A DNA stretch of 64,000 bases from NCBI GenBank assembly GCA_004835665.1, contig RBKR01000001.1:2852001-2916000 (forward strand). The letters are read 5' to 3'. Source of the stretch: Phoma sp. XZ068 (taxonomy: Eukaryota; Ascomycota; Dothideomycetes; Pleosporales; Didymellaceae). The notes under the pieces are model-generated. The model did no database searches and was not told the DNA's origin. It saw only the letters and a program-made list of their open reading frames with translations. Below, piece after piece: positions 11,201-20,200 of the stretch. How positions within the stretch are numbered: the stretch's first letter is position 1; each line of letters begins with the position of its first letter. Made by a program: the position numbers and the translations under genes.

Positions 11201-14200
11201 GGCAGCCGATAGCACTTGTTCTTCTTTCACCAACCATGCTGCATCTTCGGATGAAGCCGGAAGTTCCTTGAGTGCGGCCTCGACATCTTGCATAGATCCC
11301 AGAATGGAGTCCAAAGCGCCGAAGATGTCCTTAGAAACATGCTCAACTGTATATTGCACCTCATTCAAGGGCAGACGAGCAGCAGTCTCCGAGACTGAGA
11401 AAATGAAAGGCACAATATGCTTGAGAACAGTTCGTGCAACCTCGTTGTCGGCACTCCATCCATCAAACGCGACACGAAGGCCGGAAATGGTTGTCTTAAC
11501 GGACTCATGGAACGCCTGGTGCGCGTTCGATTGGACATGCACTGGCAGGATGGGCAGCTTGTCGTAAGTATCGACCAGATCCTGTAGTTTGACTGTCCAT
11601 TCTCGCATGGCTCGCAACAGTGCATCGAGCTGGTTTGTCTTTCCAAGCTTTGCTTGCGCAGCAACGACTCCCGAACCAGTCTTGAGTGCCGCGACAAGCC
11701 ATCTCAAACTGGGCTGTGAAGACCGTGTTGCCTTCACCTGCTGCGGAGCTGCGGCTACGAGCTGGCGTCCATCAGGCTGCCAGAGGTTCGCAACAATCGC
11801 AAGTGGTGCTTTGCTAGCTTCGAGAGCTTGACTGGCGCGGCTAAGAACTGATCTCTGCTTGATTGAAACGTGCAGCAGACCCTCGATATATCCAATGCTC
11901 TTGGCGACATCGTTGCTTGTCAGATCACCTGAGTGTTCTCTCGAGACTGCTCGTACTTGTGACATTAAATTCAGCGCCTGGTGTAAATGACCTTCAGCAA
12001 CGCGGCCACATCCAACACCAACACCCTGAACCAGGGGCAGGGTAGACAGAACGGTGGAGAGTTCGTCCTGCTTGAAGAGAGTATCAACACTCAAATTCGA
12101 CTTGACACCCATCTGTCGCAGTTCCTTCATTGTGTCGGCGTAGAGTTTGCGCTTCTGGGTCTTGAGCTGCTGGACTTCTGCCTTGTTATCTTCGGTCAGA
12201 GTGGAGGGTGTAGCCTTTTGCAGCTCAATGATTGATGCCGCAATGCTGGTGATGAGCTCGTCAATGTATGTCGCTCCATCGACGTTGTCATTGCTTGGCA
12301 AGCACAGGTTGCGCATCATGTTGACGGTAATGCTTAAGTTCTTGAATCGTGTTGGTCGCTCGTTCCAGCTGGATACGCGGTTCTTACAGCAATCAAGTGC
12401 CTCGGCGTTGACTGCTGCACTGACGAGACCTAAAGAAGCTTCTCTCTGCATCGAACCGTCATCCGCGAACCCAGCGGTCATCACGCCAGCCACGGGTTTG
12501 TTAAGCACAGCCCTGAACTTCCTCACAAGCTTGCTCAGTTTGCGATGACTCGTCTTCGCACTCTGCTTGAGAGCCTCAATGTTCGTGTCTTTCCAGCTGG
12601 CGAGCTTGATGACATTGTTGACCTCTTTCTCTAAATTCAGGCGTCCTTTGGCGAGTGCTTCAAAAGCCGGTTTCTCGAGACGTGAGAAGTACGCGATAAA
12701 GTTGTCGAGCGCCGCATGAAGGATCTTGAAGTGTTCCACATCTTGCATACGCATTGCAGCATGTTGACGAAGCTGCTGGAGGAGTTTAATACGCTGTTCA
12801 AGTTGGCCCAGCGTAGTGGTCTCAAAGAAGCTCTCGAGAGTCTTGAGTAACGCCTTGGCATGCGCCTTCATTGCTTGCTCGTCCTCAACGCTCTCGGATG
12901 CCGCAATAATAGTTTCGTATGCAACAAAGAACCAGCTCTTGGCGTTGTCACGGCACTTCTCAACCTCCAGATCGAACAATCTAGCCCAAGTAGTGAGCTC
13001 AAGCTGTCTCCAGCTGACAAGCAGCTTTGTCAGATCATCGAATAGGTCGGCGGTACTGTACTGCTTGCTGGCAACTCTCTGCCACTCGTACATGTACGCA
13101 TGTAGCTTCTCAGCCTTGGTGATGAACTTGGCGACAGGATCAACATGGCGGAAGGCGAGCGCTTCATCGCAGGTGCGTAGAACATCTGCAAGGGTCATGT
13201 GCTCGGGCCAGACACTGCGGATTTGACGGTAGCGTTCTTGGATGCGGTGTACAAATGTGATCAGACGCTTGGCCTCGGGCAGGTTTGCATCGAAGTAGAA
13301 GTTGTAGCTAGGCCCAGTACCCGAGCCGTTGAGAGCGTCTGCTTTCTTCTCGAGCGCAAGGTACAATGCGGGAAGAGCATTCTCATGCTTGGTACCATGA
13401 CTCTTGCCATCGGCAACGCGGTTCATCTCTGATGCACACCACTCGAGCAAAGTCTTAATGGAGTCCGATGCTTCACGACCTTCGAGGAACAGCTCGGTGT
13501 GAATATTGGCCAGACGGATTGCGTGGTCGCGTGTAGTAGCCTGGGCTACAGATTGTGCGGTAGGCGCTGTGGGTCCGTTTTCATCATCTTGTTCGGCCTC
13601 ATAATCGGGGAATAGCGTGCGGTCTTCCTCGTCGTTGTCGTCTTCCTCCATGCCGCGGTAGGAATATAAGCTCCTGTCTAGCGCTTCTTTCTCCTGATCC
13701 TGAGAAAGCTTTGTCTTGTACTCTGTGAAGAATGACGTGAAGATACCGTGCAACAAACCACGTCCTGCTGGTTCCGATAGTAAGATTGGGTCCGTGCTCT
13801 TGATGATCGAGAGGATGTAGAGGGCATGCCAACGAGGGTCGATTGTAGTGTTGCTTTGTGACAAAGCATGCTCTGCTTCCTGCAAGATGTCTGCTGTTGC
13901 GATCGACGACCTATTATCACGCATCCCAAGGAATGGAGTCGCATGAGAGATATATTGCAGGCTCTTCCCAACCTTGGTCTGATCTTGGCTGTCGTGCTCC
14001 TTCTTAGCAAGGAGCAGTCCAATGTAAAAGCATGCAAGGAAGCCGACCACAGTGTCGGTGATATCGTCGTAGGCCCGGTACCCTTCAGTGAGCCTCTGGA
14101 TGACTCTAACCACGTTTTGATGCAGGGTGACATCAAGCGCTGCCTCCTCGCCAGACATGGACTTGTTGAGTATTGGTTGGATGATGCTAAGCAAGTTCGT

Positions 14201-17200
14201 GAACTCGCCCTGCAACTCGTCTAGCTGCGACGCTTCGGGACGAGCAATGGCAGGCACGGGGGGTTCTTCGCCCATGCTCTGGACTGCAGCTTCGACCTGT
14301 CGGATGCGGAGGCTGGTGTCTTGGCCAGTAAAGTCGGTCTGGTGTTGCCTGAGAGCACTGAGAGCGGACAGGAGGCTTGTCTTCTCCTCATTGAACATTC
14401 TTCGCTCGATCATAGGCCGCAAAGCCGGGTCGTGTGGATAGTTTGGCACATATGCACAAATGCCTAACAGAGAAAGTTCAATCCATTCCTGTCCAGTTGC
14501 TTGGGAGGAGGCCCTGATCCTGGTTTTGAGCACTCCGGGGATGCTTGTATCGATGGCTTGCCAAAGGTCGAGATAAAGCGTGTCGAGAGCTTCGTCTTGA
14601 TCCTGGGTGATCTTCTCCGCATCAAGAGCGATCTGTTGGGAGAGCACTTGGAGTTCGGTCTCGAACTGAGCAAGCTGGGTGAGCTGAACTTCGTCTGCAC
14701 CACGGAGTTTCGCAAGCATAGCGGTGTGGAAACGACCTTGCAGTGCCATAGAGTCCGCTGGCTCTTGGACAAGGCCGATGTGTCGGTACACCTTGGCGAA
14801 TATATCGGCGGGAGTATCAGCCTTTCCGACACTGACAGTAGCCAGCTTTGTCGGGCGGCGTGCGAAAAGAGCCGCCTTTGACCGAGCAGATAGTAGGGCA
14901 GATGATGCATTGTCGGGCACATATTGAACACCATCTTGCCTGATGGCGATGTCGAGGAACTGGCAAAGTCCTTCGAACTCCTCTGCAAAATAGGGTGTGA
15001 TGGTTGCATTATCCTCGCCAATACCTTCTTCCAGCTCCCGCACTGCATTATCCAGGATTGTGATGAGCTCTTCGGGGTTGACATCCAGTTTGCGAACAAG
15101 CTGTAGGGAACTTGCGAATCGCTCACGAATCTGGATCATCTCATCAGGCTTAAGATTGGATTTCCACATCACAGCGTCCAGCCTGTCAGCAAGGGCCTCG
15201 AGCTTCAGTATCGCCTCCAAATCTGCGATGGACTTGGGAGTGTTTGGCTTCAAGTGGCGCCACAGCGGCTCCATGCTCAGGCCGGTGGTCAGCTGAACGT
15301 CGGCGCCAAAGGTGGCGACCTGCTTCGATAGTACAGTTGCGAGAGTCTGTACCATGACGTGGGACTCGTTGGAAACCGCCGGTGTGCTGGAACTGAGCAT
15401 CTTGAGGTACGTCTGGAAAGTGGCGCGGTCAAATGTTGAGCCCTTTGCCAATGCGAAGAAAGCCCAAAACATCGTTCGCAGTGGCTTGAGGAAAGAGAGA
15501 TCAATGTATTGGCCCTCGTTGTTGACACTCCAGACACCTTCGACCAACTTAACCAAGGCTTGCCAGTAGGCGTGCAGGAAGGTGGGTAGCTTCTGCCTCT
15601 CTTTGCGACGCTCGAACTTGGCGGAAGGTAGCATATGTATGGCGGACTGCATGTCGAAGAGATCAAGCATGAGCTCATACATCTGTGAGTACTGGAAGGC
15701 ATTTGCCTTGATAGGTGTCGATCGATTGAGGCTCAGCTCGTTTCCGAGAGGGTGAATTGTAAGAAGCTCAGCCATCATGTCGTTATTGAGTTGGGGCTGC
15801 TTCTGCACGGCCCAGGTCTTACTGACAAACTGCGTGAATCGAGAGAGATTGTCTTCAAGCGTACGAGGCACCTGGGCATCGCCATTCGCCTGTACTGATG
15901 AGCCATGGGTCATAAGGCCTCCTCGAGCTTGGTGCGCGAAGCTTTCTAGCAAGTTGCTATCGACGAGAGCAAGGTTCTCAAAACGTGCTTCGAATGTGTC
16001 TTCGATACGATCCTCTTGAGTTTGGAACTGGCGGAAGCGGTACATAGATGACTCGAGTGGATACTCCAGTACGCTGGCAACATCATTCTTCACATCTTGT
16101 TCAGTCTCGAGGAGACAGATCTCAACAGCTCTGTTTCTCATGGCTCTCGACAGCTCTCCAAACCTCGGGTCCACCGTCATGAAGATCCTGAAGTCCGGAT
16201 GTGGTCGTACAATACGTGCCTCACCATCGGCTGTGGAGTGCTCGTTGATAGACAAATAGCCATTAGGCTCGAGCAGCGAGTTCAGTCGATCAAGTACTGC
16301 GCTGGAGCACAGGTTGGCGTTGTCGAGTACGAGCCATTTGCCCTGCTCCAGAGCGCGGATAAGAATGCCGTCCACCCACTGGAAGCGCGCACCATCAATG
16401 TGCTGATTGGCGGATTGCAGAACAGTATGCAGGTCTTGAGCCAGAGTGGCAGCTTCAGTGTCGTGTTGCGCGACTTCTTGAAGCAGTGAGAAGAAGCTAT
16501 CAGTAAAATGACTACCCTCAATGTGGAGACGTTCGAGCAGCTTGACAAGAGACTGAGGTGGCTGCTCAGAGAGCGCCATCTTGCGGCGGACGAAAGCCTC
16601 CAGCTGCTCCAGACATTGATGTACTTGACGGGAAGGGTCAATTTGTTCGTAACCGCCAACAAGATCCATAGCATCGACATCGGCATTCATTGAGAATGTG
16701 ACGAGCTCCGCACCCACGAATGAGGCGAGCTGGCTAATCATCGCAGTCTTGCCAGACCCAGGCGGGCCAACCAGGATGAGTGGCCAGTTTTGCTTGACAC
16801 TGACGAGCAAAGCTTCCATTGGCCCAAGCTGAGGAACTCTTAGGGTGGAGGTAGCGTCTGGACGCGCTACGGCCACATTGCGAGGCAGCAGACCTAAACC
16901 AACCTGAATAGCCTTTGTGCTGATGTTGTGGTAAAGACTCATGCGAGGCTCATGGACGCCATAGACGTTCTCAAATAGCTTGAGGAGCCGGGTACGATCG
17001 CTCTCGGCACGGAAGCGCTGCACGAAGATGGTGTCGAGGAAGTCTCTGGCCGAGCCAGGGTATTCTGAAGAAGCCAGCAGCTCAAGCCAACGTAGTGTGT
17101 CACGCAGGTTGAATTCCCATGGCGCGCCGAGGTTACCGAATGCGCGGTGAGTGACAACCTGCTCGTCCAGCTGAGCAACGAAACCGATCAACTTATTGAT

Positions 17201-20200
17201 CTCAGCCTCTCCAATGCTAGGGAATACCTTCCTGCAGATCAAGGTCAGATCCTCGGGGCGGAAGACATCTGCATATACAACTGTAAATCGATTGACGAAC
17301 GACGCTGGCAATCCCTTTCGGCCGCCACCCTGATGATGAGGATTTTGCGCAGCAAAGACACGGAAGTCTTTATGTTTGTGGAATGTTTGATCGAGCTCAG
17401 AGATGTAGACCTCTCCACGGTGATCCAAAACAGCATTGAGACCTTCAAGAACGGACTGCGAGGCCAGGTTCATCTCGTCAAGTAACACCCAGTCGCCATT
17501 CTTCATAGCCTTCAGGAACGGCGCATCGCGCCATGCGAACGTACCAGCGGCACCGCCCTCAACTGGAACATCGGAACCGAACAAATCCATGAGATCTGTC
17601 TGCTCTGAAAGATTAAGTCTGGTCAAAGGCTTGCCAATGGCTTTGGCGAGGGCTGTGACAAGGGTTGTTTTGCCTACACCGGGGTTACCCTCAAGAAGAA
17701 TCGGCTTGGCGAGCTGCAGGGCGCGAATTACTCGCATGGCGTTCGCACGTGTTGTCGGTGCTTCGAGAGCAAAGTTGTTCGCCTCTGCCGCAGCGGACGA
17801 GAACTTCGGAATAGAAAACGTGCCGAGCTGGAAGGACTGCTCGGTGCTGATAATATCAACCGTCGCAAAGTACAATGGCGAGATGTCCTGTCCTAGAAGC
17901 TGGGTGAGCTGCTCAAGGCAAGCTTTTCGTTCGTCATCGATCGAGGCTGCAGAAATGGCAAGCAAACCTGCTGGGTTGGCTCCAAGTGTGTCAATGAAGA
18001 CCATGGCGGCTCCATGTACGATCCCAAAAACCGGGTCATCATGGATGGTGCTGTTGATGAATGTCACCCAGGCCAGAGTATCCCGAATGGAAATTGAAGA
18101 CGCGACGGAGGTATTGTACTTATCGTTGAACCATTGCGAGAATGAGACAATGGCGGCCGCATATTGTGTAGCGTTCGAGTTGAGCTTCGACCTGACGATT
18201 TGCAAGATGTCCTCGAGGTCAGACAAGGCCGGCACCCAGATCTCAGTAAAACGGTTACGGAGTGCAGGGGAAAGTTCTTTCTTGCCATAATCACCACCAG
18301 GGTTCATGGTAGCCAGAAACTGGAATTCGTCACTTGCAACTACAAGCGAGTCGACAGGTCCCTTCTCAGCAAGTAACAACGTGCGTGACGGCTCGAGCAC
18401 ACTGTTGAGACGTTCTAGAACAGAGTCATCGGCAAGTGAGATCTCGTCAAGTAGAAAGTATTGGCCAGTCCTCATAGCGTTGACAAGGCTACCATCAGCC
18501 CACTCAAAGAGCGCGCCAGCCTTGATACGATTCGCGCGGATAGACGTGCGAAGGTCTTCCCTGATTGTGATAGCAGGTTCTTTGTCGAGCTGGTCGTACA
18601 AGTGTAGAAGTGCCTCCAAGTCCAGAGTGTGAGGGTTGACATCTGATGGCACGCCGTCAAAAGCCTCTAGAACATCCCGCCTTAATGTTTCTTCGATTGC
18701 TGCCCTGTTGCGGATAGGTCGCTGAGCACCGATCAAGTCGCCGGTCTCAGTGTTCTGGTGAGCGTTGAGGATGTGCAGCTCTTTGCCGAATGCATCTGCC
18801 AACATCTGACAGACTGTGGTCTTTCCACATCCTGTCTCACCGATGAGGAGTACTGGTTCATTGTTCCGCATTGCATGACGAACCAGTACAAAAAGCCTTC
18901 TCATCGCACGTGTCCAAACAACGCCATCATCGATCTTCTTGACCCCGTCCGGAGCACTGTCGATGATCTGTTGGACATTGTCTTGGCTGAACATCTGCTC
19001 ATCATCGATGATGACCTTAGGTCCACCTTTCGTCATGACGCTTTCCATAATCTTCTTTACGGCAACACGCTCCTCTTCCTTGCGTACACGCTCCGCAAGA
19101 AGCATGTACCCATTGACTGCAAGGTCCTGAATGGTGTCTGCTTTTCGTTGTGCCCATCTGAAAAGATCTCTGAGCGTCGCGAAACTCTTTTGTTCGAAAA
19201 TGCGGTTCTCTTGGCGCAGGGTAGAGAGCTCCTGATATACTTTGACAATCTTCTTGCACCAAGACTCTGGTATCATGGTTCGGCGATGCAGAATCTCCGT
19301 CAACTCCTCAACCGGGATATCATCGAAGTGAAGCTCCAGAAAGCGGTTACGGAACGCACGAGACAGGACCTTTCGTCCTCCGTAAAGACCAGCTGGGTTC
19401 TGCGTAGCGAAAAGCATGAAGTCATCGTGCGGTCGGACGACTTCTTGTGTCTCGGGAATGAGAAGCTCGCGGTTGTCGTCGAGGAGTCGGTTGAGTGCCT
19501 CTAACACATCGGTCGGTGCCAAATTCAGCTCGTCGAGCACAATCCAATGACCTTCTCGCAGTGCGCGGACGAGGATACCTTCCTGGAACGTGAGCTTTCC
19601 GTCGGCACCCGATACGTATGAACCAAGATACTCTTGCAGATCCGTGTGCTCGTGGTTGTTGATTCGAACGAAGGTGTTTCCGGATCGTTTCGCAAGGTAC
19701 TCGATCATACTCGTCTTTCCTGACGACGTCGGACCTTGGATCAGGACGGGATATCGGCGAGTCGACGCAGCTCGAATAAGGTTGTTCATATTCCGCTGAA
19801 CAAAGTTGGTGATGATGTAGTGAGACTGCTCCTGCACAGGCTGTGACCCTTGTCGCAACAGGTAATGTCCTTGTCTAACATACGCCCGTCCATCGTTTGG
19901 CTGCTGCAGTGGCTTGTTAAGTTCGGCTTTGTGTGATGCTTTCTGTGGAAACATGTGCTTCAGAATCAGGGGGGCGACGAGATCCTCAGATGCTTTGCCC
20001 AAAAATGTCAGGAAACTCATGTGGAAGCCTTCGTAAAGCGCTCGTCGAAGGCTGCACAAGGGTGCTATCTCTCGCGCGTACGTCAGTGTCCTTGTGAGCG
20101 TTCGCAGACTGAAATGGGCCTTTTGATCAGCACCATCGACCAGCATGTTCGCCTTTGTGAGCTGTTGGATCTCGAGGTAGAGAGTGGTGACATCGCGGGC